Shown piece by piece: positions 1-11,710 of a DNA stretch of 64,000 bases. This stretch comes from Tachypleus tridentatus (lineage: Eukaryota; Arthropoda; Merostomata; Xiphosura; Limulidae). The number at the start of each line of letters is the position of its first letter. Position 1 is the stretch's first letter. Under the pieces are notes generated by a model. That model was not told where the DNA came from and ran no database searches. It worked only from the letters and a program-made list of their open reading frames with translations. The position numbers and the translations under genes were made by a program. The stretch is from the NCBI RefSeq assembly GCF_004210375.1, contig NC_134825.1:74019558-74083557 (forward strand). Direction: 5' to 3'.

Positions 1-245
1 CGACTCGTAATCTGAAGGTCGCGGGTTCGAATCCCCGTCACGCATGCTCGCCCTTTCAGCTGTGGGGGCGTAATAATATGACGAAAAATCCCACTATTTG
101 TTGGTAAAAGAGTAGCCCAAGAGTTGGCGTTGGGTGGTGATGACTAGCTGCTTTTCGTCTGGTCTAACACTGCTAAATTAGGGATGGCTAGCGCAGATAG
201 CCCTCGCATAGCTTTGCGCGAAAATTCAAGATAAACAAACAATCC
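1..245 (+). mobile_element. SINE-T copy, 5' end cut by the window edge
   Basis: The copy begins inside the tRNA-like head (CGACTCGTAATCTG, then a B box like GGTTCGAATCC). It runs through the constant body (TAAAAGAGTAGCCCAAGAGTTGGCG, in part) to the GCGCGAAAATTCAAG tail and an A-rich end. The same head-body-tail order recurs more than 20 times in the window, which defines the family. The anticodon-loop-like stretch CTCGTAA suggests a tRNA-Thr(CGU)-like ancestor; this is inference. Confidence 0.9.
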
Positions 246-317
246 ACAGCGGATACTCCTTGTGGGCATAGCAGAAATAGCCCCTTGTGCAGCTTTATTC
301 TTCTCCACAAACAATAT

Positions 318-418
318 ACGCTCCCACGGCTAGGAGGGCGAGCATGTTTAGCGCGACGCGGGCGCGAACCCGCGACCCTCGGATTACGAGTCGCACGCCT
401 TACGCGCTTGGCCATGCC
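318..418 (-). mobile_element. SINE-T head fragment
   Basis: This is the reverse complement of the SINE-T head plus the first part of the body: GGCCATGCC at the right end, then the B-box complement, then GGGCGAGCATG. The rest of the body is missing. It faces the preceding plus-strand copy tail-side in, so the two form an inverted pair about 70 bp apart. Confidence 0.8.
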
Positions 419-533
419 TCTACAAACAAACGACAACAACAACAAAAAAAAGACGTTAAGCTAAATTTGAAGGTAAGGGAAACCTGTAACCTTTGAAAAT
501 TGATTATTTCTTCTGAGCATAAACAGACTTATA

Positions 534-625
534 ATGCTAGAAACCGTGTTTCGATACCCGTGGTAGGGTAGGAAGAGCACAGGTAGCTAATTGTGGAGTT
601 TTGTGTTTACTAACAAACAAATAAT
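534..625 (+). mobile_element. SINE-V fragment
   Basis: This is the partial second SINE family: GCTAGAAACCGTGTTTCGATACCCGTGG, followed by a degraded AGCACAGGTAGC..TTGTGGAGTTTTGTG body and an AAC-rich tail. A more complete copy lies at 22.7 kb on the other strand. Confidence 0.7.
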
Positions 626-1054
626 TATGAGCATAAAGACCTAGTTAGCATGAAGACTTTCCCAATACCATTGAGTTGAAATTGTCTTGATAAGTAAGGC
701 TATTGTTAAGTAAAGATTTGGTAAAATTGTAAGCATTCCTTTCTCGAAGATGAAATAACTGCTATTTATCCCTTCTATAACAAGTTTAGAACATATCTAT
801 AGTAAAGTATATTTACTAATCTTTTTAACATAACATAACATTTAGGGACAACAAGGGACCTGTTGATCCATCTTAACTGTCCCATCCTAAGGTAAGGAGC
901 TCAAGACTGAGCGAAATACTTCATTTATGGCCTAATCAGTGATATATACAATGAATTATGGCTTATTTTGATATTTCTGCAACTACAACCTAAAATCCAC
1001 TTTACCTTAGCTGCTTGGACGACTTAAGAGAGTGATCAACAACTACACAAAGAT
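626..1054. other. Stretch with no recognised feature
   Basis: AT-rich sequence with no ORF, splice pattern or repeat that I recognise. It may include the untranslated 3' end of the minus-strand LINE that starts just to the right. Confidence 0.4.
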
Positions 1055-2090
1055 CCATTTATTTCGTAACATTGTTAAGGTTATTTCCATCCAAATTACA
1101 CTTATAATTCGAATTATGATAATCCATATGTACTACCTTGTACTTATTACAATTAAAACCCATCTGATATTTATTTGCCTTACTCGTTAAATGATCTATA
1201 TCCTTCTGTAAAGCAGAAGCATCCTTCTCACAGCGAGCAACACCCAAAACCATCATGTCATCAGCAAATCTAAGTAATTTATTAACCATTCGTTCATTTA
1301 TATCATTGATGTAAATCAAAAGGAGCAAAGATCTTAGGCCCTGAGGTATCCCGTGTGACATTAACTAGTTTGTCCGATCTCCATTTGTAACAACCCTCTT
1401 CCATTAAACAACTCTTATATGCAATTAACTAACTTATCTCCCAAACGTCTTGCAAGTCTTATATTTGGTACCTTGTCAAATACTTTCTGAAAATCTAGAC
1501 ACATATTTGGTACCTTGTCAAATACTTTCTGGAAATCTAGACACATATTTGGTACCTTGTCAAATACTTTCTGGAAATCTAGACACATATTTGGTACCTT
1601 GTCAAATACTTTCTGGAAATCTAGGCGCACCAAATCTACTTCTTTACTTTTGTTTACAGAAGCAATAATAGTTTCAAAGAACGTCAAAAGTTTTGTAAGG
1701 CAAGATTTTCCCCTTAGTGAAATCATGTTGACTATTCAATAAATTTCTAAATACTTTGTTAAATGTCTTTGCAAATAATCTTTTGTCAGACTTTTCAAAA
1801 CTATTCCACAACTGACATAAGATTAATAGGCCTATTATTACTGGGAACATTTTTATCATTTCATTGAAAAAAGGAGTAACATTTGTTAACTTCTAATCCT
1901 CTGGTACATTTATGGACTTGAAAAAATAGAAGAAAGTAGCTCATATATAGCCAATCAATAATCTCCTTGGAGATCCTTGTGGAGATATTATGTGGTCCAG
2001 CATCTTTATCTTTCGTTAACATTCCCATTTTTTTTTCTCAATAAGTTCAGAAATAAAGTGATCATCTTGTTCAAGACGGAGCAGGTACTA
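1055..2090 (-). pseudogene. LINE reverse transcriptase fragment (CR1/Rex-like), broken
   Basis: Read on the minus strand, successive frames give the conserved order of a non-LTR retrotransposon reverse transcriptase. A GPHNIS-like motif comes first, then VPED.KLTNVTPFF (the region before the fingers) and SQHDFTKGK. Next is the palm motif LDFQKVFDKVPN carrying the first catalytic Asp, then HGIPQG and LLIYINDI. The FADDMMVL box with the paired catalytic Asp follows, and finally a KDIDHLTSKANKYQMGFN thumb-like region. Frameshifts and stops separate the blocks, so it is dead. The endonuclease part of what looks like the same element lies upstream at 3.4-4.2 kb. The 20.9-22.3 kb copy shares several of these blocks. 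CR1/Rex-type clade assignment rests on the pattern of these motifs and is moderate. Confidence 0.85.
1462..1629 (-). repeat. Four-copy 42-bp in-frame tandem repeat within the RT palm motif
   Basis: Four consecutive 42-bp units begin at 1462, 1504, 1546 and 1588. They are nearly identical: the first differs by one base in CTGAAAATCTAG versus CTGGAAATCTAG, and the last drifts at its end. Each unit encodes 14 residues, LDFQKVFDKVPNMC or a near match, and reading is uninterrupted across the array. An ordinary LINE has one copy of this motif. Confidence 0.95.
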
Positions 2091-3429
2091 CGACCCTCCA
2101 TGCCATAGTATACACTAGTCTAACATTTCATAACTAACTGAAATAAACAAATTTTAAGAAATCAAGCTTGACCAACAAAAAGTGTAGTTCTTTGTGAGAC
2201 AACCAAAACTGAGATCATTCATAAAATGAATCTGTGATGTATACATAGAATAATTATCAGTAAAACATCACTTAAATTAACAACTTTTGATATGTAGAAA
2301 AGCCAGTGGGTTTAGCAGCATAAATTTCTAACAATGGCTTTTATATCATGTTGCTTAACAACAAAAGTATAACCTGATATTATTGTTAGTTGATGTACTG
2401 AAAGTATTAAATAAAATGTAGAGACGACAAAAATGGAAAAATATTTGTTGATTTCTTAATTTAGAGTCTCCTTTGATTAAAGATATTTGTTTTTATTAAA
2501 AACGTTGGTGATATAATAGCTCAATTCAGAAATGGTTTAAGTTTAAAATTGAAACGATATTTTTACTTTCGTGTTAAATTTTAAGCAGCACTTGGCTTTT
2601 GACTAAGGTGATCTCAACACACACTTATAAGGTTTTACAGTATTCCCTCACGGCCCTTTACAACCCAGACACTAAAATCGTAACAGGTAGACAGTGACCG
2701 AACTATTCTATCCAGATAAATGCATTTGGGTTCTCATGACTCTTCTTATATTGAGAAATAGAGCGTGACGTGACAGACAATGGTTTTTATATGAGTTAGA
2801 TCCTCCTCAATAAAACCGGAGAAAAACAGAATTTAATAACTCAGACATATGGTAATCATCAGACAAAGCTTTCCTGTATCAACCCTCAATGTTTCTACCC
2901 AATACTAACATTTTGTTTCTCCTTGATGTATTTAAAAGAATATTTGCTGTTATTTTTTACATTTTCAGCCAAATTTTCTCACACATCTTTTTTATGTCTT
3001 ATATTCTTGTTCGTCTAGATTTCTTGATGTTTTATAATATCATAATTCTCCGATCAGGGGCAGACTGGGTTGCCAGGACATCGGGGAAAAACCCAATGGG
3101 ACGGTGATACCTCGTTTTGTGGGGTGATAACCTGATTATAATGTCCCATTGCTACTGAATAACCTACTACAGTACAACTCTCTCTGTCTCTCTCTCTATA
3201 TAAATATATATGTGTGTGTGATTTTGAGTATTTGCTCGGGTTGTTATAGGCTCCCAATCTGCCTCGTCTTCCATCGTACCAACCAATTTAAATTTCTTAA
3301 ATTTTTAATGCTATTCTTTAATATTACCTCTTATATCTTTTGTGAGTCAATCTGTTTTTGTTTTTATTTGAAGTTACCCTTTTCTTTTCTGTTTATAAGA
3401 AATATGTTTATCTTGAACATTTAAACATT
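2091..3429. other. Interval between the LINE endonuclease and RT parts
   Basis: These roughly 1.3 kb sit where a CR1-like LINE should have only a few hundred bases linking endonuclease to reverse transcriptase. I recognise no protein. A possible hAT-type end (CAGGGGCAGACTGG) starts at 3055. A CT/TA/GT simple-repeat run lies at about 3178-3222. A later insertion into the LINE would explain the extra length. Confidence 0.4.
3178..3222. repeat. Compound microsatellite (CT)n(TA)n(GT)n
   Basis: CTCTCTCTGTCTCTCTCTCT runs directly into ATATAAATATATAT and then GTGTGTGTG. Confidence 0.9.
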
Positions 3430-4190
3430 TTCCACATCTGATCAGCGTCTCCAAGTAACTCAGCTGCCCAATTCACAACATAAAATTATTATCCCTTCAG
3501 AATTTGCTTTTTTGAAATTTGTAACCAAAATATCATTATTACTTATCTCCATATGCAGCAGAACATTGAACCTAATGAAGTTATGATCGCTTGCGCTCAG
3601 CTGTTCCCCAGTTTCTGCCTTTTCGATCATTTCTATATTTGAAGTTAACAATAAATCTAAAATAACATTATTTCAGGTACGGTCTCTGACCAATTGGTGA
3701 AAAAACTATCTTGAACAGTTTCTAAAACCTTTTTCTCTCATGGTTTAACTCTAATATTTCCCAATCTGTATGCTTCAAATTAAAATCACCCATAATTATG
3801 ACCTCATTATCAGCTGGAATTTTAATCTCTCTGTAAAGTTTCTCAATAACTACAACAGTATCATCTGAGGGTCTGAAACAAAGTTTCATCAAAAGCCTTT
3901 TCCTTATATATCCACTAATAGAGACCCAAATGGATTCAACCTCCTTGTTATAATATTTTACATCCTCAACTTCAACAGGGCGTAATCCTCATTTTACGTA
4001 TCAAGCAACTCATCTTTCTCTCTTTATTATTATATCCATGTTAAATAACCTATAACCCTGTATTTCAAAGAAATTTCTATCATCAAAATCGTCTACATAT
4101 GACCGTGTTTCACTTATTTCTATTATATCAATATCCTCCAAAACAAAACTTTTATCAAACTTTCCAAATGTTTTCCACGAATGAGTTTCG
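3430..4190 (-). pseudogene. LINE endonuclease domain fragment (APE-type)
   Basis: Minus-strand translation gives the second half of an apurinic-type endonuclease domain. It shows SIWVSISGY, then LCFRPSDDTVVVIEKLYREIK, then NEVIIMGDFNLKHTDWE with the diagnostic GDFN motif. Further on come LTSNIEMIEKAETGEQL, SDHNFIRFNV with the catalytic SDHN motif, and a NFKKANSEGI segment typical of CR1/Rex-like elements after the endonuclease. Stops and frameshifts interrupt it. Orientation and order match the RT remnant at 1.05-2.1 kb, so both are probably one element split by about 1.3 kb. Confidence 0.85.
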
Positions 4191-4744
4191 TATAAATAAC
4201 AAGTGAGACCTTATAACCATAGTACACTATAAAATATGTTTCAAATAACAACTGCATATTTTGACAGCTTTACTAAGCCATCTACAGTTTCAACTTTAAA
4301 ACAAGTCAAAGCAACGTTTTATTGACGATTTTATTTTAGTACTCATTATGAACAATAATAATGATAAATGTAATTATAATTCTTACTTGTAAATATATTT
4401 TCAGTGTTGTTCACTTTTCTGATAACGTTCTGGATCAAGGAATTATTTGATCCATACAGCTAAATGAAGCAGCCTAAATTTTCCAACCAGAGTATGGATT
4501 GAAAACCGTTTTAAAGTCTATATAACTAGTATAAATTACTTGTTTCCGTACTTTCTTATTCTGGTATTTATTTTGTTTTGGATATTTCTAATAACAATTC
4601 TATAAATAACCACTGATTCCTACTTTCTGTTAACATTCTATTTTTTCTATTTGTACATTCATTATAAGTCCATAGAATGGACGCAACATTCATAATCTTT
4701 CAGTATAGTCACATATCTGATAGCTGTAACTTTTACAATAGTTA

Positions 4745-4852
4745 AAACCACAATCACAAATTTATAAAATATAATCCTTACTTTGCCCTTGCGACAAGTG
4801 TTTCGAGCTGCCAAAATAGAGGTTAAATTTTGTAAATTTGTGATTGTGGTTT
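4745..4852. repeat. Perfect 20-bp inverted repeat with 68-bp loop
   Basis: AAACCACAATCACAAATTTA at 4745-4764 is the exact reverse complement of 4833-4852. Similarity continues imperfectly about 10 bases into the loop. It could be a small MITE or a hairpin; no flanking duplication was obvious. Confidence 0.85.
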
Positions 4853-4859
4853 CAAATCT

Positions 4860-6166
4860 TGTTTCATTAAGTTTTGTAGCAGGATTCCTATTTCATTTTA
4901 AAATGCATAATTTTAAATACTCTTGTTTGTTTACTTTTTATGTTATATCAATAAAAGGTATGTGCATAACCTCTCGAAACTGTCGCATGCCTATCTATTT
5001 ATATTTATTGCCATCTATTGGGTTGAAAGAATATTTAAGGACGTGCATGATATTATTACCATTTATATATATTAAAAAAAATCTGCAAATATTTATCGGA
5101 ATATCAAAACTAGATTCCCAAAAAGAATCAAGTAAGCTGGAGAAATCTTTTTGTGATTGTCCAAGTTGTCTAGATGCTAGTCTCGCAGACGTGATCAGAT
5201 TAGTAGTATACAAAAAATACTGAAATACTGAACGGAAAATGAAAATATTATCCAATGAACTATAAACTTATTTGAAACAAAACTCGTGCAAATATTTAAT
5301 ACTATTTCTTTTATTTGGCAAATTTTGTCAAAAAATATTAATTTTAGTTTACGGTCAATACGAAAATGTGAAAGAGAAATTCAATTTCTAATATTTAGGA
5401 TCCAATATTATAACTACCACATTTCTTGCTTGAACTATATGAGAATATTTGGGCCTGTTACAAACTGGTAATAAAAACTTAACGTGTTCAATGTTTTAGC
5501 GTATTTAGAAACAATAAATGACATTAAACAGAATAATATTTTTTACTGAATCAATGAATGTTGTACCTATGTCATTCTAGATACTTGTGTATGTAAGATA
5601 TTATCTTGCCCATCAGGTGGCTGATCTTTTAAATATTCTATTCTGTTTTTATAAGAGAACCTCAAGAATAGTGTTCCTGATCCTGGACATTCAATGGGAA
5701 GTACTGAAACTGATCTCATTCATTTAAATATTGATTCTAAAATACCCAGGTGCATTCAGTTGACACAGTTGTTTATTGTATCAAAGAAAAAGAGGTAACT
5801 ACTGAATGATATAGTTTGAAAGTTTGCATGAATTTTCTACAAATTGTGTAGCTTTTGCTAATGAAAGATCTTATTTTTATATGTTATATTTGCAAGAATT
5901 TGTAGCTTTGAAAATTGGAAATGATTTTGTTGTGACCCTTTTCTAAGATGCAGTAAAAAATTCTTTCCTTTGTTGTAGATTATAGTTATTAATTAATTTT
6001 GTCTTTATAAGTTCTTGTAAAAACTCAGATTTTAATTTGGACATGATTTGAAAAAAAAAATCAGTGCAGTTTCAGTAACCACTAGCATACATAAAAAATC
6101 ATCCTGTTACCACACCAAAATTAATGGCATTCAACTTTTTTTTTTCATTATTACTCAGAAAACTTC

Positions 6167-6200
<34 letters not shown>

Positions 6201-7815
6201 ACAGTTTTAATTCCATTTGATAATCATTTAGATATATATTTATTCATTTATAATTCTTCTGAATTATTTTCTTTGTCCATTCAAACATTTATTTAGGCCT
6301 AATATAATATGACCTAATGAGCAGCAGCCTTTTGGGTGAAACAAGTTTGACATGTTTGAGTGTAAGATTATTGAAAAAAGTCTACATCATCTTATTCCAT
6401 GAAAAAAATATTTATTTTCTTATGCTGCAATGTTATAATTCAAATGAAATATGAAATGAAGAAACAATTTTAAAAACATCAGGACTGTGATTAACACAGA
6501 AGTTGTTTGAAAGCATCATTTCTGTTAAAAACACATGGTCAAGTTCAACATGGATCTCTTCCTCTGCTTTATCTGAAAAACTTTGCTGGCTTTACATACA
6601 GTTGAAAACGACAGAATAAAAAGAGCTTTCTCTTATTAGCCTGTGACTTTCTAAAGCTGAGATATAGATTATTACATCTCTCCATAAAAATCAAGATTGA
6701 GAAACAGTGGTTGTCTAAAACTAATTAAACTTCACTGGAATTGAAAATTAAAACTAAAAGGTTCAAATTAGTGCTGTTTTGTTAAATGGTATTTTAACTT
6801 TTATTCTAGGGGGATATTAATGTCATATCATATGCAGAAAAAATTTTGGAAATTTAGAAATATTAAAGTTTTCATTTGTAGCACACTAAAGTCATTCCAT
6901 AATCTAAGTATACTATTTGTGATTAAATATTTGTGTATAAAATTAAATAAATACAACTATCTTATTAAACAAATTTATATTCTGAATTATTTGATTTTTA
7001 TCACCCTTGCCTCTGGAGATAGGTTATGAGGGTATTGCAGTTGGGTCTACGTGTGTGTCTTTCTGTATTTCCATGCATATATATTGAACACTAGCAGACT
7101 AAAGTAAACAAGAGTTTTACACCATATGGGAAGCCATTATAGGATGGTCTTCCCCAAATTTGGTCCTGATCCAGTTTGTGAATCACTTTGAGGCATTTAA
7201 AATAGAGCTTTTTTGGTGGTTTTTGGTTAATCAGTGTAAAGTTTGATTTTTACAGACTTTCATGGGGACATTAAGGTTGAGACTTCTTATCACACTCCAA
7301 AAATATGTTCCAGATCATTAATCATTCTGTATTTTAAAAGGATTTTTTGAGGTTTTGAAAGAGAAATTTGATATTATGCATACAATCTTGTAAAGGAGTG
7401 GAAAAACAAGGGCAAGCAATCTCTCTGATTGCTCTTAAAATTTATTATTTTAATTCAGTGGAATAGAATTTATGTACGTACTGCTAGCTTTAAATAAAAA
7501 TTTAATTTTAACTTGAGTTTTATATCATAAGATAACACATAGAAAACAATAAAACATTTAATTTCAAGGCTGTCCTAGTATAATTAACCTTTTTGTTTTT
7601 CAGAAAATCATTTTGTGAACTACCAGCTTTGACTACTGCTGTGATTTTTCATTCTTTAAGAAAATCACCCTATTAGAAAATTAAAACAGTCTTAACCTGA
7701 ACCTACCATGCATTTTCCAAATTTTGTCCACTTGTGTTCAGATTACAAAACAAAAATGTAAGCAGCCTTTTATCCATTTAACTGCATGATTATCTAGTAA
7801 ACTTCAATATCATTA
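4860..7815. other. AT-rich stretch without recognised genes
   Basis: Several open frames of 60-146 codons occur here, the longest on the plus strand at 4783-5223. They are low-complexity, Phe/Ile/Lys-rich translations without domain motifs or nearby initiation context, and I treat them as chance. A (TA)n(TG)n microsatellite lies at 6166-6200. Confidence 0.5.
6166..6200. repeat. (TA)n(GT)n microsatellite
   Basis: ATATATATATATAT is followed directly by about ten GT units. Confidence 0.9.
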
Positions 7816-7817
7816 TC

Positions 7818-8190
7818 TTCACCTTTCTTTTCTTAAGAGAAATAACTTAAGAGATCTTAGCCTATTCCTATAAGGTAATCCTTCTGTTCCTAGTATTATA
7901 TTAATAGCACTGCTCTAAATATTTTCAAGTAAGTCAATATTCTTTCTTCGGTGAGACCAAAATGTGTACAGTATTCAGTGTGAGGTCTAAGTAGTGTTAT
8001 GTTTAGATGTTTATAGAGAGAATTACCTCTTTGTAACATGTAATTAATATGCCTGTAAATACAACTTAAATATTTTGTAACTTTGGTAGTAATAACTGAG
8101 CATTTCTTTATTGGTTTGAGTATCTTATTCACCAGTATACAATGATCTTTTTCCTCAGTCATAATACTGAGTGGAATTCCACCTTGTCTT
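7818..8190 (-). pseudogene. LINE RT C-terminal fragment
   Basis: Minus-strand translation gives TEEKDHCILVNKILKP..KCSVITTKVTKYL, then YRHINYMLQRGNSLYKHLN and LRPHTEYCTHFG. It continues after a short gap as GLPYRNRLRSLKLFLLRKER and a stop. This is the usual C-terminal signature of CR1/Rex-type LINE polyproteins: a KDLGVxV-like block, a VRPHLEYC-like block and an LSYEERL..LxLFSLxxRR-like block. The N-terminal domains are absent, consistent with 5' truncation. The 20.9-22.3 kb copy ends with the equivalent YEERLKTLKLFSL block. Confidence 0.75.
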
Positions 8191-8487
8191 TATATGTAAC
8201 ATAAATGGATGTTTTAGTTTGTTCTCTAAAGTGTACAGTGGGTGACTATGGTTATATAATTCTGATCAAAAACATATCTAATAAATTCACTTGTTTGAAA
8301 AGTGGGAGCATTCATTAAAACTGAACAAATTAATCAATTTATTGGAGTTAGTGTTTCCCATTAGTATTGTTACAGTTATTGCAACAATTTATTAATTGAA
8401 ATTATAATTAATCAATGATGTCATGAAAATACAACTAATCAAGGAAAGACAACCCTCTGGCTACTTGAATATTAAAGGTTATCTTCC

Positions 8488-8645
8488 ACTGTTACTATTC
8501 CTGAACAGCTGTCTAGAGTGAAGGAAATTGATTGGCAGCACTCACTGTCTTCTCTGTAGCCACCAAAGGCTGCTATTTAATCACTGTCACTTCTTATGAA
8601 CTGCTGACTAGGGAGATGGAAATTGGCTGACAGCACTTCCCACCA
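8488..8645. repeat. Two diverged direct repeat units
   Basis: The units CTGAACAGCTGTCTAGAGTG..GGAAATTGATTGGCAGCACT and TGAACTGCTGACTAGGGAGATGGAAATTGGCTGACAGCACT lie about 90 bp apart in the same orientation. Confidence 0.6.
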
Positions 8646-8649
8646 ACTG

Positions 8650-9640
8650 TCTGGCAATTATGGTGTTAAATAACATGTAAATTTACTGTTTTTATATATT
8701 GTATTATGCTTCTAACTTTATTATTTAGCATTGTATATACAAGCATGAATCTAGGGAAGGGGTATTGGCCACTTCAAGTTGAAATAAATTAAGAACTATT
8801 TTTATACAAGCAAGTGTGAAACCAGGAAAAAGGATTTAGGGGTTCTGAATCTTTCTCCATATTTAACAGTACCACAGTGAAATTAATATAAGTTTATAAG
8901 TATTGGTAACAAAAGTCTAGTAGACTCACCCCCTCTGCATAAAGTACTGCACTCATTCTTGAAAAGGTGTAAATTGTAAAACCTGCTTTTAACATTGTGT
9001 TATAATTTATAATTTGTACAACTTTACTCATTGGTGTCAAATAAACTACATAGTTTCTTTTATACATCATATATTTGTTATGTTTGTAACACTGTAACTC
9101 TTACTTTCATGACTTTGTGTTCTGATGGCAGTTGTGAAAGGAACTGATACATCTGGAATACGGAATTTTTTAATCATGGAGCTAATACTACCACTTCTGC
9201 AAATTTTTCCCTGATTCCAAAGCAGTGTTCCTTATTCACATTTTAATGCTAGCCTTTTAACAATGTAATAAATTAGAATGAATTTTCATTATTAAACACT
9301 GTATAATTGATATTCCAATATGGTATCTTACTCTTCTCACAGAATAGCTTTTTTTGATTAATACTGCTTTCTATTGGCACAAATTTTCAACACTCACCAC
9401 TAGCCTTCTACATATCCACATGTAAATGATTATGTAACAGTTCCCTGCTAATAGAGGTGTGGGACAACCTTTATCATAACCAGTGCCCTTTTCACATCTG
9501 CACTTGTTAATCTTGTTTTGATTGACAGTAGTACTATTCAGACATACTTGTTTTTGCTTGCAAATTTGTTGATATTTTCCTTTATATTACAGGTTTAGTT
9601 TTTCTCTACACAGCCTTTTTACTAATGTATTGTAGATCCC
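8650..9640. other. Stretch with nothing recognised
   Basis: AT-rich sequence with no coding pattern or repeat that I recognise on either strand. Confidence 0.4.
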
Positions 9641-9739
9641 ACTCTGTGGAGAGTGGTGTTTGATTGGCTATACTTTTTATCTTTAAAATTTGCACTGTTC
9701 ATTCTCTGACCATGCTCAATGTTAATTACATTATACTTC

Positions 9740-11215
9740 TTCCTATCACAGATGTGATGTATAATTTCAGACGTTGCCAGATATTGGTTGTGTGTCTCTG
9801 CTCACTTGTCGCCATTACCATAATAGTTGTTTTGAAAGATTAGGTTGCATACTGTAAAGATTGGGTGTTCCGTAGGATGGCTAGTAGTTCTTTTTAGAGG
9901 TCTTTTGCTTTACAAACCTGTTTGTCCCAGACCATACACTCATAGACATACATAAGTAAAGTAGACGGTGATTGCTGCCCACCTCTGATGCTCTATGAAA
10001 TTAAGTCTTCCTATCTCAGACCTGACATGCACTTCTAGATGTCATTGAGTGTTGGTTGATTGACTCTATTGATGGGGTAGCTCTATTTTTCAAAATATAA
10101 TATTGTAGTCAACCATTACACTAACTCTGATGATGTGGTCTTCAGGAATCTCTACCACTTTTCCCTTCTTTCTAATAGTGGAGTATTTAGAGTCCTTGAC
10201 ACTTACCAGTTCCTACCCACTGAGGTGGTTGACCAAAGAGATCTGTCCTCCTGAATGATGCATCATACCACTCAGTTGAGAGTCGAGTGGTGGCATACTG
10301 CAGGTCTGCACCTGCATATGGCACTTCTTACTGTGGATTTGATGCACAATTCCAAATGCTGCCATTTTTTGTTGCAACACTATGCTGTATATTAATATAT
10401 ATATATATCTAGCAGATTGATTTTTCCTATTGTGGCATTCCTCCTCCTTACCATCTTCCAAGTATACATTCCTGGCAAGTCTAGTGTTGATTTGAGATAA
10501 CTGGTCGTGATTAGATTCATGTGTTGATGAGATGATGCCCTTCCTACCATGGACCTGATGTACAATTCCAGATACTGCCAGGTTTTGGTTGAAGCACTCA
10601 AATATTTCACGACAATATATGTATATATATTTATTTCAGTTTGACCTTCAGGTTGAGATGTTCATCTTACCTACCATCCTCCAGCTACTGTTCCCAGGGA
10701 ATCAGATGTTACTTGTAAATAGTCCACCTATGTAATTATTCCTCCGTATTTTGGCTAGTATCCATCCTCCTACCATGGACTGAGTGAAAAATGCCCAGTG
10801 CTGCCAGGTTTCAGACTAGAGATGCAATCCAGGTTGGAGGTCCCTTTTCCTACCATCTGCTAAATGTCAGTTTCCACCACACCTGGTGGTGTTTGTAGTT
10901 GGATGCTCTTGTGTACAGCTGGGTATCATCATTTTGCTGTGGCCTAGAGGAACCATGCCCAGTGCTGTCAGGTTTTGGGTTAGAGAAGTCATCCCATTGG
11001 GAATTTTCTCCTTCCTACAGTCTGTTGGTTGTAAGTTCATGTGGATCAGGTGTTGTTTGAGTTGAAAATGTGTGCAAGCAGAGACAAATTTTGGTATGGA
11101 AGCTTTCTTTCCCTACTAGTTCCTATTTTGATGTGAAGAGGCATGTGATTCTCTGCCTACTGCAGACTTGATGTACAATTTGATATACTGCTGGATATTG
11201 GATGACAGTAAACTA
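9740..11215. repeat. Degenerate tandem array of about 170-320-bp units
   Basis: A core resembling CCTGATGTACAATTCCAGAT followed by ACTGCCAGGTTTTGG recurs in one orientation near 9750, 10017, 10335, 10548, 10775, 10942 and 11162. Links such as CCTACCATGGAC and TTCCTACCATC recur between the cores. The copies are strongly diverged and no unit encodes a recognisable protein. It may be an old satellite. It could also be the 5' untranslated monomers of the LINE that follows at 11.7 kb, which is inference from position only. Confidence 0.6.
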
Positions 11216-11397
11216 CCACTACTGTCTGTTGCATCCTAGCCACTTGACACCTAGGGTACTGTTAATCAGCAATATGTATTATGTTATTCCTTCACAATTT
11301 TTTGCCTTTTATATTTGCAACACAGTTACAAAAGGGAGAAATGTATACCTGGGTTAGATGGAGTGCAGTCTCACATTGGGATATGATATTTTCTTTT

Positions 11398-11710
11398 TCA
11401 GCTCCACATGTCATGGTCTCTCTTTGGGCATTTCCTAAAGAGGGATCATTTTTTCTTTGGCCTTCCACCAGTTTATTGTGGGATTCTAGCTATTATGTGA
11501 GGGGAGTTAAGATAACATATCAGAAGGTAATATTCCCTTAAACTGAAAATCTATTTCTGATAAATACTTACCTCCCATTACATTCCATATCCAGCCTCCC
11601 AATTCCTAATTTCTGACCAATTTTGAAGGGCTTAACAAATACAAATGTGGAGGGGAGCTAGTTACAGTGAGGGCTGTATAGCACTTCTATTGGTGGAGAG
11701 TTGCTGCTAA
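11398..11710 (+). repeat. Unclassified dispersed repeat, copy A
   Basis: The block contains GGATTCTAGCTATTATGTGAGGGGAG, then GATAAATACTTACCTCCC, and further on CACTTCTATTGGTGGAGA. Related strings occur at 16.35-16.61 kb in the same orientation and at 14.88-15.05 kb inverted. Confidence 0.55.

Noticed and set aside
3055-3110. Complete hAT element starting with CAGGGGCAGACTGG
   Set aside because: No matching inverse end or 8-bp duplication was found nearby; it is kept only as a possible boundary in the LINE gap.
4783-5223. 146-codon plus-strand open frame
   Set aside because: It is rich in Phe, Ile, Lys and Tyr, has no domain motif, begins inside the hairpin loop without an ATG at its first codon, and shows no splice context. 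It looks like chance in AT-rich DNA.
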